A stretch of 64,000 nt of DNA from Romanomermis culicivorax (taxonomy: Eukaryota; Nematoda; Enoplea; Mermithida; Mermithidae): contig CAWUHX010000043.1 in NCBI GenBank assembly GCA_963922205.1, forward strand, positions 1 to 64,000, read 5' to 3'. The position numbers were made by a program, and so were the translations under genes. Numbering within the stretch: position 1 is the first letter of the stretch; every line of letters starts with the position of its first letter. The notes beneath the pieces were generated by a model. The model was not told where the DNA came from. It saw only the letters and a program-made list of their open reading frames with translations, and did no database searches. This document shows positions 20,255-29,989 of this stretch, piece after piece.

Positions 20255-20775
20255 TTGGACACTTCTGCAGTTTAGGTGGTACAGAAAAAAAATGTTTTTC
20301 TCAAAAAATTTTTTTTACATTTTTTCGTGTCACAAGGATAATTCGATGCTGCTGATCACGAATATGTTACTTATTCTTTTCGGCCAAATTTTATAAGTGG
20401 GTTCCCGGCCTTCAGCCTAATTACTGTATATGAATTGTTTGTTAATTTTGAGCATGGATTTCTGTGACTAGTGAGTAGACATCTATTTTTCCTTTAAAAT
20501 TTTCCTTAGGCTCAGGCTTAGGGTACAGCAGCGCTGTTGAGGCTCTTCCGAACGGAGTTGTAAGTTAAAATAGTATCAAGGGTCTGAAATGCAAAAACAA
20601 AAAATTGATGAAAAAACGAAAATTATAAAATCGCAATATCTCGAGTAGTTTCACGATTTGTGTGAAAAGAATAACACATTCGTGATCAGCAGCATCGAAT
20701 TACACTTGAGACACGAAAAAATTTAAAAAAATTTCGGTACCACCTAAACACTGCAGGAGTACCAAATTTTGGTTG
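20255..20775. mobile_element. Foldback element with about 110-bp arms
   Basis: Left arm CTGCAGTTTAGGTGGTAC .. TTTTTTCGTGTC .. AATTCGATGCTGCTGATCAC, GAAT is repeated inverted at 20640-20765. The loop region carries the module CTTAGGCTCAGGCTTAGGG, also present inverted in the small element at 15614-15780. No ORF; target duplication not resolved. Confidence 0.65.
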
Positions 20776-21059
20776 CGCAAAGAAATTTTTGGTTGTGCAC
20801 TCAAAAATCAATAAATTAGCTTATTTTTATCGGAAAAAAAACACCAAAAGCTAGTTTTCTTCTATTTCATTCGAGTCGCGTCGCTTTCAGGCTTTTAAAA
20901 CCACATTTTTTGAGTTTTGAAGAGAAAATGAAAAGATTGGTACGAGTAACTTGTTCGGCGCCAAAAATTTTTCTGGGATTATTGATATTCTAGAACGCTG
21001 GAAAATGAATTTTTTCAACTTTTATTTCCTAGACAGAAGGTTTAATTTTTTAGTGAATT

Positions 21060-21440
21060 CAATAAATTTTCAGTCGGGCAGACTACAATTTAAAAACTGG
21101 GAAAGCAACCAAGAATTTTGATTCTTCAACCAGTAAGAATTCCCACTTGGACTCAAAAAGTTTTAATCACACAAATGTCAAAATTTTTCAATGACCGCAA
21201 AAAGACTTTGGGAAAATATCCGAAAAAAGATCTTGCTTCTCGTCAAATTCTCAAAAAAGACGACATTGGATCAAACATTTATCCATAATATCCTGATAAT
21301 TAAAAGCTATATGCATTAGCTAGAATGACATTTTCTAACCGCGTATTGAAATAATGTAGGAAAATTATTTAAAATTCGGAGCGAAGCGCCGGAAAACTTC
21401 CATAATTTTAATTTTTATAACGCGTAAAGTACAGGAAACC
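21060..21440 (+). repeat. Repeat I followed by repeat B
   Basis: TTTTCAGTCGGGCAGACTAC, AATTTAAAAACTGGG.. then ATCAAACATTTATCCATAAT and the hairpin CGGAGCGAAGCGCCGG at 21377-21392. A second copy starts at 21710 and is interrupted by the Mutator-like element, resuming at 23726, so I and B appear to belong to one larger repeat unit. Confidence 0.65.
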
Positions 21441-21709
21441 ATCAAAAAAAATTTTCTCGAAGTGGTGCGTAAGCACAAAAAAATTTTTCCTCAATCTCAA
21501 AAAAAGCTCGTCAAAAATGGGGTCAATTGAGGAAAAAACTGTGGTTGGATGCCTTCGATATAATTTTTTGCTTTTTGTTCGGCTATGAAAAATGATTGGA
21601 TGGAGGAGTAATTCATGTTTACGGTACTTTCTCATTTTTCACGGAAAACCCGTTTCCAAGTAGCAAATTCTTACATCTGTATTAGTCAAGTATGTGAAAC
21701 TAAGTGAAT

Positions 21710-21876
21710 TTAACGTGTTTTCAGTCGGGTAAACTAAAATTTAAAAATTAGGCAAGCTGCAGAGAATTTTGATGTCTTCTTCAGACAGTAAGAACCTCTG
21801 TTCCCGTGCTAATGATGTTTTAATCATTTTCCGAATGCAAAAAGTTATGTTCAATGGATCCCAAAACGAAGAAAGT
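21710..21876 (+). repeat. Repeat I-B second copy, left part
   Basis: TTTTCAGTCGGGTAAACTA.. and CAGTAAGAA match 21070-21150. The copy is cut by the insertion at 21886 and continues at 23726-23930. Confidence 0.6.
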
Positions 21877-21885
21877 ATTGATTTT

Positions 21886-23716
21886 GATTGTGACGCACTT
21901 TAGCGCCCGTATTGTGACGCACTTTAGCGCCCGTCTCAACTTGGCGCCCATCTTAACTTGGCGTCCGTCTTAACTTGGCGTCCGTATTACCTTGGCGCCT
22001 TGTCTTACTTTGGCGCCCAAGCAGTGTCTTAACTTGGCGCCCGTCTTACCTTGGCGCCCGTCTTACCTTGGCGCCTGTCTTACCTTGGCGCCCGGCTTAC
22101 TTTGGCGTCCGTATGTTGACCTTGCGCCCATCTCACTATTTTTCCTGATTTTTCTTTATCTTTTGTTTTGCTCTTATATTCTTTTTCTTTCATTCTTTTT
22201 TTACATTTTTCTTTAACAAGACTGCCTTTTTTGAGTAACATTCTCGTACATCACTCCGTAGTATACGAGTAATATGATTTCCGTGTCGAAGTTTTGTTGC
22301 CTGGAAAAATTTAAAAGAAAAAAAATAAAAACGCATTTATACGTACCAAAGAAAGCCAACCTTCATTTAAATTATTTCGAAAAACTCTATAAATAGCTCA
22401 ATGAGTAGAGCTGCCCACAACAAATGCAAATCTGCATAACTTTTTCAAAACATCAACGAGTTAGAAAGCACAAAACTAAACGGTTTTCTTTGGAAACTGA
22501 AATGGTTGACTTTGGCGAAGCACGATTTATGTTGTCCTTGCAAGGACAAATGTCCCTGCTGGTATGTGAAAGCGGGGTCAGCCCGAATCATTTTTACTTG
22601 TACAAAAAAAAGAAAGTCAAACGGTTAGCCATAGGTGTAGAAGTAATGTATTTTGAATGTACTACGTGACACAAATTGGGAAATCCGATGGGTCGAGTTA
22701 CAGTTCGTGAAGGCAGGGTTAAGTCAAACCCGGACCATGGCCACAATCCCCTTTGTGCGCCCCTACGTGAGGCTGAAATGGAAAGCAAACGTCTTAAACG
22801 TGAAATGATCAAAAGTGCTGAAAACGGCACCAAACCAATACGGGTTTATCGAGAAAAATTGGCCGAAGTTCCTCAAAGATTTCCTGCGATGGATATGCAA
22901 AACCAAGTGGAACAGCTATTGCCAACATACGCGTCAGTGAGACCCACTTTGTACAGGTACGTTTGTCATGTTAATAGGGAGGGTCAGACAAGAAAAATGC
23001 AAGATTACGTAGATCACCACAGTTCAAAGCCAATAAAAGTGAAAAAATGAACGATGGAGACACATGCGTACTCGTAACTGTATGGAGGGCTCCTACCCGA
23101 AACCCGGAAGTGGCCCATTACACGATGAGAAATATGGTGACCCCAGATGAATAACAGTCCCATTGCTTGACCAGTCATTCCCTACCATGGTCTTGGAATA
23201 AAAAGTCACACTTTTGGTTTAAAATGGTCATATTTGACCAACCATCTTCAAATTTTAAAATAATTTTAATTGTGAGCAACGAGAAAGGACCAATATATTT
23301 TGAAGCACATTTTTTCATCTTACATTTGAAAGTGCTGGATATAATGTTTTGAAGCACAATGGAAAGTGCGAAGGCAAAGGGTATAACAAGCAAAGAGTAA
23401 GGAGGAAAGAAAGAAAAGAATAAAAAGAAAAAATGAATGAAAAATTTAAAAGAAAAAAAATAAGAGAAACCAGACGCCATGAACGGGCGCCAAATTAAGA
23501 CGGGCGCCAAGTTAAGATGGACGCCAAGTTAATACATGTTGAAAAGGATTAGGCAAATCAATGGGCGCCAAGTTAAGATAGGCGCCAAGTTTAGACAAAT
23601 ATCTCATGTTGGCGCCTATAACATTGGGCGCCAAGTTAAGACGGGCGCCAAGTTAAGATGGACGCCAAAGTAAGAAGGGCGCCAAGTTAAGACGGACGCC
23701 AAAGTAGGACTGTACC
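21886..23716. mobile_element. Mutator-like DNA transposon with tandem-array inverted ends
   Basis: 1.83 kb bounded by a perfect 9-bp direct repeat ATTGATTTT (21877-21885 and 23717-23725), the size usual for Mutator-like elements. Both ends are arrays of a 17-18 bp unit of the form ACTTGGCGCCCGTCTTA, facing inward in opposite orientation (about 21890-22130 and 23484-23710). The interior holds a FLYWCH-like coding remnant but no transposase core, so the element is non-autonomous. It inserted into a copy of repeat I-B. Confidence 0.8.
22424..23050 (+). pseudogene. FLYWCH-type zinc-finger fragment, one stop
   Basis: One frame from 22424 to 23050 broken by a single TGA at 22667-22669. The N-terminal half ends YFECTT, and downstream come GRVTVREG, then DHGHNPL and a helix EAEMESKRLKREMIKSA. 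That is the layout of the FLYWCH DNA-binding finger and following helix found in animal Mutator-like transposons and some host proteins. FLYWCH domains bind DNA; here it probably served transposition. No DDE core is present. The assignment is by pattern only. Confidence 0.55.
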
Positions 23717-23725
23717 ATTGATTTT

Positions 23726-23930
23726 TGTCAAATACGTGAAAAAACAATATACGAGGTCAAACATTCATCCATAACATGCTGATATTTAAAAGCTATAAGC
23801 ATTAGTAAGGCCGGCATTTTCTAACCGCACAACAGAAATAATACCAAAAATTTTAAATGATTTGAAATGCGGCGCAAAGAGCCGAAAAATTTTCGGTATT
23901 TTTTTAAACACGTAAAAATGCATATTTAGA
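23726..23930 (+). repeat. Repeat I-B second copy, right part
   Basis: GTCAAACATTCATCCATAAC matches 21252-21271, and the core GCGGCGCAAAGAGCCG (23869-23884) is a degenerate B hairpin. Confidence 0.6.
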
Positions 23931-24189
23931 CAGGAACTTACCTAATCAAAAGGGTCCTTAAGCTATAATTTCTACAAGCCAATTTGGCTTGTGCCGCTAA
24001 ATTTTCAGGAACCAATCAGATTTTTTAGGAGCCATGACTCCTAATTGGCCTAAAAAATTCTAATGAATGTTCTATTGATGTTCCACGACACAGTTTTTAC
24101 CCAAATAGGCTTTTTTGGGGAAAAAATTTGGACTTGGTTCTCATTGTGAAAAAATTTTTTGAGTGTTCTGAACTGTTAAGATGCATTCT

Positions 24190-24527
24190 GGTTATAGATT
24201 GAAACCATTTCTCCTTGCTCAAGAAAACTAGGTTATGATACTACATTATCTTATGATGAACATTTGAACCACCTGAGTTTAGAGCGATTAGGCCTACGGC
24301 GGCTTCGTTTCGATCTCATCATGGTTTAGAATATTGTTCGTTTAAATGCTTTACCAATCGATAACTTTTGCCCTATCGTTCGTAATTCTAATCGTGCTAA
24401 TAACTCGTTTGGGGTATTGTAAATATCGCCATGATCTGTTGAAATATGAGTTCCGTAGGCGGGTAATCCGGGCTTAGAATTGTCTCGATTAAAGTACTAT
24501 AAATGATAGTAGTTTTTCTGATACACT
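24190..24527 (+). pseudogene. CR1-like LINE fragment
   Basis: A frame at about 24230-24330 reads SYDEHLNHLSLERLGLRRLR, which matches the post-RT region of CR1-like LINEs, then decays with several stops. It is more diverged than the copy at 18456-19072. The MITE at 24531 inserted at its 3' side. Confidence 0.6.
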
Positions 24528-24530
24528 TAA

Positions 24531-24869
24531 GCCCAAATTACAGAAAGTGGGTTAAACGTGGGTAAGTAAAATCGTAGGTAAATATAAGTCGAGTAAAGTC
24601 TCGGGTTAAAGATCAGTAAAGTTCGGGTAAAATCGCAGGTTATTTTCACGTCTTTTCTGCCAACTTTTTACCCTACTTTTACTTTACCCACTTTCAGCAA
24701 TCTCGAGTTGGATAAAATCGATGGTAAAGAAAAAATTACTCGCGATTTTGCCTGCCTTTAACCCACGATTTTACCCGAACTTTACTCGGCTTTTATTTAC
24801 CTACGATTTTACCCGCCATTTTACTTTTACTCTTACCCACGTTTAACCCACTTTCTGTAATTTGGGCCC
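24531..24869. mobile_element. Harbinger-like MITE, strongly palindromic
   Basis: About 340 bp. Left end GCCCAAATTACAGAAAGTGG, GTTAAACGTGGGTAA and right end TTACCCACGTTTAACCCAC, TTTCTGTAATTTGGGC are near-perfect inverted repeats. The whole element is rich in GGGTAAA/TTTACCC words and can fold on itself. Flanking TAA on both sides fits a 3-bp TWA duplication, as made by PIF/Harbinger transposases. No coding capacity. Confidence 0.7.
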
Positions 24870-25509
24870 TAAAAGATAAATCTGATACCTTTTTTTGGGG
24901 TGTAACTGAATTCGCTAATTTCTTTAGCTGTTACGCCTTTCTCGTATATTTATTCTTTATATTTACGGCGTATTATTTCGAGCTAATAAATTATTATTAA
25001 TTATTATAGTCTGAACATCACTCTAGACTGGAAAATTGAACCTTGAAAGGGGAAAAATTCTTTAAAAAATTCATTTTCAAACACAGTCCATTATTCTTTA
25101 CATGAGCTGATCATCGAGATATCAGCCAACATTGGAATTTACAGATAATTAAGGATCGCTCCAGTTTGTTGTTGCTCAATTTTGCTGTATCATTATCATT
25201 ATTTGACCTAAAATTCCAAAATATTGTTCGCTGACCATCTATAAATTTGTTGCGATACGAATATATAAACTATTTGATGAAAATTTGCACACGTTCGAGC
25301 TAAATAAAAATCTATTACGATCATTCAATTCACTTTTATTCATTTTGGTGCTTCATGTAAAGATCCTTTTCATCTATCACCATTAATACTACGTTTTTTA
25401 AAGAATAATTGAAATTTCAACTATTTTGCTGATCATATCAAATTTCTACCACGATTTTCAAAATAAGTTCGTAGAGCTTTTGCTGTTATTTTTTTTAAAT
25501 TTTTGGTCA
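24870..25509. other. No gene recognised
   Basis: AT-rich, including TAATAAATTATTATTAATTA at about 24982. May contain the rest of the interrupted LINE tail. Nothing further supportable. Confidence 0.35.
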
Positions 25510-25906
25510 TGTTCCCATAGCCGGAAAGGCAGGTTGTACAGGACTACACGGTCATATAAGTGCTCACCTAACTTGAGAGGCGCTCTTCGGGGGTTTATTA
25601 CCATGTAGTGGAGGCCATATTTCACAGGCTGGCGTCTGCCTGACAAGCAGGACTTGTTCGGCTGGCTACCTACCTCATAATGGAATAGGCCCATCTCTTC
25701 ATTCGCCGCACTATCGCCAACATGCTAACCGGGCTGAGTAGACCCCTGCAATGAGCGTCCCACGCTCTCCTACACAACTTATCTATATGAAAGACTGTGT
25801 TTGCCTGAGTTAGCTGTCAGAAATTCAATTTCGGGTTACACCCGGAATCGAACCTGGTTCTTGTTACTAGCAGACGGAGGCGATATCCACTAGACCAAGA
25901 CGGCCC
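25510..25906 (-). repeat. tRNA-derived SINE
   Basis: On the minus strand a 74-nt tRNA-like head (25833-25906) has A-box TGGTCTAGTGG and B-box GGTTCGATTCC with a pairing T-arm, followed by an about 320-bp non-tRNA body. The anticodon arm does not pair and the acceptor stem has mismatches, so it is a polymerase-III promoter derived from a tRNA and not a working tRNA. No tail or target duplication was identified. Confidence 0.6.
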
Positions 25907-27202
25907 TTTGCCGTTATTCTATTAGCTATCTTGGCATTTGAATCGAGATAATTTCCAAATATTCTAAACTAGAGATGTATCGGATACCCTAACCCGAAAC
26001 AAGACCCGACCATTTTGTTGGACCCGGACTCGGACCCGATATTCTTGAAATTTTGGACTCGGACCTGGATACGATATTGTCAAAACGTGCTACACGATAC
26101 ACTTCTACTCTGAACGATCTATAGTATGCTGGCTGTAATCTAAGATCCGTCACAAGCGAAAAATATTGAAAATTGATTTAATATGTTTCTAACAAAAATC
26201 GTTTCAAAAATATTATCTTCAAATATAATCGTATATTCTTATCGGCAGCTGTCTCAAACAGTAATTTCTAAATGAATTTACCTGCGTTAAACCGATTTGT
26301 CAACATAAAGTAATAACTGGGTCTGCCGAAAGTTTTACGATTTTTATTCAGGATGTTATCAAGAGGCTTGCAGGCAATAACTAATGTAATGCCCAGCTCC
26401 AGTTCTACTCTCTCCCCAACAATCAATTACAGTGCAGCTACTCTACTCTGGCGCTTTTTGACTGATTTTCCTTATAAATCGACGATTGGAAGGTGTTATG
26501 TAAAATGCACGAATTACGACCCTAATCAGGTATGATTCTGATCAGTGTGGCCATATTGTTCAACAAAACTTGATTTGATATAGACAGCCCCGATAAAAAA
26601 TGAACTCAAAAAATCAGGTCAAAAAAACATATTATTCAGTATACCAAAAACCCAGAATCCGGAAAAATTTGCACCCATAATAACCCACCCTTGGCCGGGC
26701 TTGCATTTTTTTACTCCTTGATTGTATTGATAATTATAGGCAACTGAAATAAGCAGTTGTCTCGACTTTATCATGACAGTTTTGAATTTTTTAATTTTTC
26801 GATGCTGAGAGCTAAATTTTCAACAATGTTTATTGAGCTCAGTGTGTTTTTATTGATTTCATTCGACTACTGAGCTTCTACATTTTTACTCCTGTCTTCG
26901 CTGATATTTTTGGAAGAGAATGTCATTTTTCACAAAATTTTGACTCTAAGCGCCAACGCAGTGGTAAGATTTATTCGTTTGATTAAGGAAAAATTTTAAA
27001 ACTCATGACGTAGGTTTTATGCAGCGTTTATTTATTGTACATGTCAAAATTGGGACGAATTTTGGCAAGTTGAATGTTCAAGCTTTATTTTGAAAATCGG
27101 CGATGTCAGTGACAGTGTAAAGTAAAAAACACGCTCAAAATGTGTAGAGGCGGCGACTTTGAGCATTCCTAAGCAATTTAATTTCTGCGTATTTTACAAT
27201 AT
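25907..27202. other. Gene-free stretch upstream of the host gene
   Basis: No exon found. At about 25975 AGAGATGTATCGGATACCC, with repeated ACCCGGACTCGGACCCGA, resembles a hAT terminus, but I found no partner end. The promoter of the host gene must lie here or further left if there is an upstream non-coding exon. Confidence 0.35.
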
Positions 27203-27216
27203 ATTTAACATTTCAG
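27203..27216 (+). promoter_or_regulatory. Probable 3' splice acceptor before the start codon
   Basis: ATTTAACATTTCAG ends at 27216, 17 bases before the ATG at 27234. Such a short distance suits a 5'-UTR intron or a spliced-leader trans-splice site. A weaker acceptor, TTTGCGCAG, ends at 27297. Confidence 0.45.
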
Positions 27217-27233
27217 CGCACTTGACTTTCTAT

Positions 27234-27503
27234 ATGAATATAATTCGCATTTCAACTAGGGCGTGCAAACATCATACACGTGCGCCCATTTGCGCAGAAA
27301 AAGGCGGCCTGTGGCAAGATCCGTTGTTGGGCTATTTCGAAACCCATGGAAAAATGGAGTTCAAAAAGGGGGAAGAATATGATATGACGGAGGATCAGAA
27401 GAAAGCGATCATGGAGCGTTACAAAAGGAAAGAGACTCTCAAACGACAATATTTGGAGCAGGAGTTCAATCCGTTACAGTATCGATATATGGAATCAGTT
27501 ATA
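27234..27503 (+). CDS. NDUFB4: NADH dehydrogenase 1 beta subcomplex subunit 4, exon 1
   Basis: Accessory subunit B15 of mitochondrial respiratory complex I, inner membrane, in the membrane arm. Proposed CDS is join(27234..27503, 40240..40383, 41066..41176), 174 residues, against about 129 in human. Recognisable here are the helix YDMTEDQKKAIMERYKRKE and KRQYLEQEFNPLQY, matching the family segment around KREYLLQYNDP. The exon ends in codon phase 0 at a GTAAGG donor (27504). I chose the ATG at 27234 because it follows a good acceptor and gives a basic, acid-free N terminus that could be a targeting peptide. The internal ATG at 27354 would give 134 residues, nearer the family length. This is the only host gene I recognise in the window. 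Confidence 0.78.
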
Positions 27504-28426
27504 GTAAGGTTATTATAATGTAAGCGTGCCCAGTACTGTAGTGTAGCGCAAAATGAAAGTTAAAGATGAAGTAGTTATTTGTTGATCTCGGTCTCGAGAA
27601 AATGGTTCATTTAGTGAGTGTTGAGATTAGACATGTACGGCAAGAATTTTCCAGGAGTAAGAGTCCCCGGACATCGAGGTGAGGTGAGGGGATGGGTGAG
27701 GAAGAAACGGCCCGGCCAGAACGTCGAATATCCCCGGCATTTTCAAATTTTTGCCCGTGGGTCAGAGAATTAAAGTTGAACATTTAGAGCTTCGATCAAC
27801 AAAAAATGGAAAGAACGATCATGCTTGATTCAGTTAACGTTTGCACAAAACTGAATATTTTCTCGTTTTTATGACAACTGGCGTCATAATTTGAAAATAT
27901 CTCATGTAATGTATGATCTTGATGGATTTAGATACTCTTGACTGCTTTGAAAATCGTGAGCCAAATGGCTCCTAGGCCTACATTTTTAGGAGCCAAATTT
28001 GAATTTTCGGAGCCAAAAATTTGTATTTGAAAAATATCAAAAAATAGGCTTGTAACACACTGTAGAATGTATACAATTATGTATATGTATATTCAATCAG
28101 TTGATACGTGTTCAAGAAAATTACTGTTCAAAATTTTATTTCCAACGAGTGTTTTTCTAATACAGGCCTCTTCTTATATGTACAAAGATTGGCCGAAAAA
28201 TCTTTGTACAGAGAAAACTTTTGTGTATACAAAAAACTACCATATTTCGTGCTTTTTTGCAGGAACCTTCCTCGAAAATAGCTCTTCAGTCCATGCCCTT
28301 CTGGCACAAAAGTAAGGGCATTGCAAAATGTAGCTTCTGTTCCTATTCCTTAAGCATCAGGTTCAAATTTTCTATTCAAAAGCATGTCTGTATCACTATA
28401 CAATTAAAAAAACTCATACCTACATT

Positions 28427-28931
28427 CAGGCCTGTAGCCAGGAATTTTTTTTCGGGGGAGCACAAATTTTTTTCACTCAATTTCCAGCGTCGCTGAATGT
28501 TAATATACAAAAAAATTTTCCGGCGCGGAGCTTTCATTTCTCATCATAAAGGACTTAACCATCAATTTATCATCCAATGCAAACTCATTACGCTATTGGA
28601 TAGTTTTCTACAAAATGTGTTCCACAATGCTTGTAAATTAGAATTGAAACTCGAAAATTTCAATTTTCTTCTAAATTTTAATGAATTAAAGACATTTTTT
28701 GAGTTATTAATAAAATTTGAAAATTACACTGATTTGGTTATTAGTCTTTGGCCATGACATAGAGGAACACAGGTTACTCATTTTACGTATTTTTGCTATG
28801 TACAAATTGTACAAATGAAATATCGGCTACCATTTGTACATGTACAAATGGGTCATGTGCAAAAAAACCCTGCTATAAAGTTTAAAAAATTTAGTCCCCC
28901 CCCCCATGAAAAAATCCTGCGCACGGCCCTG
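28427..28931. mobile_element. CAGG-ended element containing repeats B and D
   Basis: Left end CAGGCCTGTAGCCAGGAATT and right end AAAATCCTGCGCACGGCCC, TG are inverted repeats and flank a G-run and a C-run. Interior: a truncated B core CGGCGCGGAGC at 28520, then repeat D at 28535-28745. The ends match the small element at 45443-45601. Target duplication not clear; a (TA)n run follows. Confidence 0.55.
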
Positions 28932-29305
28932 TATATATATATATATATACTGATAGCTAAAAATTCTTACTCATTATTTGCAAGGTTGAAGAAGTTTTGA
29001 ATAGGTTTGCATTGATTTTCTGATTTGAATTTGGTATTTTGTTTGATATTTTTGAATGAATTTTTTGAGGAAAATGATTTGTTTTTGAATACTCATTTTA
29101 GTAAATGATACTTTCAAAAATTTTTGAAAATCCGCCCCTCCTTGGACAGATCCTGGGTACGGTACTATGCATACATGTGCATGGTACCAGTTTCAGGCTA
29201 GGGATAAATCCCAAAATCGTTGGGTAACAAATTTATTGCCTAAAATTATAAAAGTACTGTTTAGATACCAACATGATGTTGAGTTATTTCTACTGACTGG
29301 CACTT
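28932..29305. other. No gene recognised
   Basis: Intronic AT-rich sequence starting with a short (TA)n microsatellite. Confidence 0.35.
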
Positions 29306-29989
29306 TTAGGGCGGTAAGTTTGCTTGTCGACTAAAATAATCCAGGATTACGTTTAGTCCCTAATTATGTAACCGTGGATTAAAATTTAATCGGCGATTAA
29401 AATAATCGGTAAGTTCGTCAGCTGATTAAAGGACGATTATGTAGTTGCCGATTAAAATCATATAATCCAGGATTAAAAGTATAATTGCTGATTGAAAACT
29501 GTACGACGTATATTGTCTATAGTGTAGGTGTACAGATTTTCCTTCAGTACGTCGCCTTTCATCATGAATTTATTATTATCAATTTTTATTGTGATATTCA
29601 CTTCATAATCCATGTGTCCGTAGAAAACCACTAATTTTGATTGTGAAGAAATTGAATTATTTTGAAGAAAATTAAATAAAATCATTTAGTATAGGGTTTC
29701 AATTTTTTATTAAAAAATTTTTATAGAATTTTTATTTAAAAAATTTTGTTTTTAAGTAAATTTTTTTGTTTACTTTTTATTTTCATTAATTTTTTTATCC
29801 AATTAGCTCTCTTCCACTGTCCTTACATAGTTTAACTTGCAATCAGAACTTCTCATTCCATCGGATTCGATCTATCCAGGAAATGACAAATTTGTACTTA
29901 ATTTTCTGCTTCATTTCGTTTAAACTTGATTTTCTGCTTTATCCTCATTTAGATCGTCCAAAAATCAACAATATTTATTTTTCAACTAC

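Noticed and set aside
25833..25906. Functional tRNA gene
   Set aside because: A and B boxes are good, but the anticodon stem does not pair and the acceptor stem has mismatches; followed by a SINE-like body.
25975..26100. hAT element starting AGAGATGTATCGGATACC
   Set aside because: Only one plausible end was found; without a partner or target duplication I do not call it.
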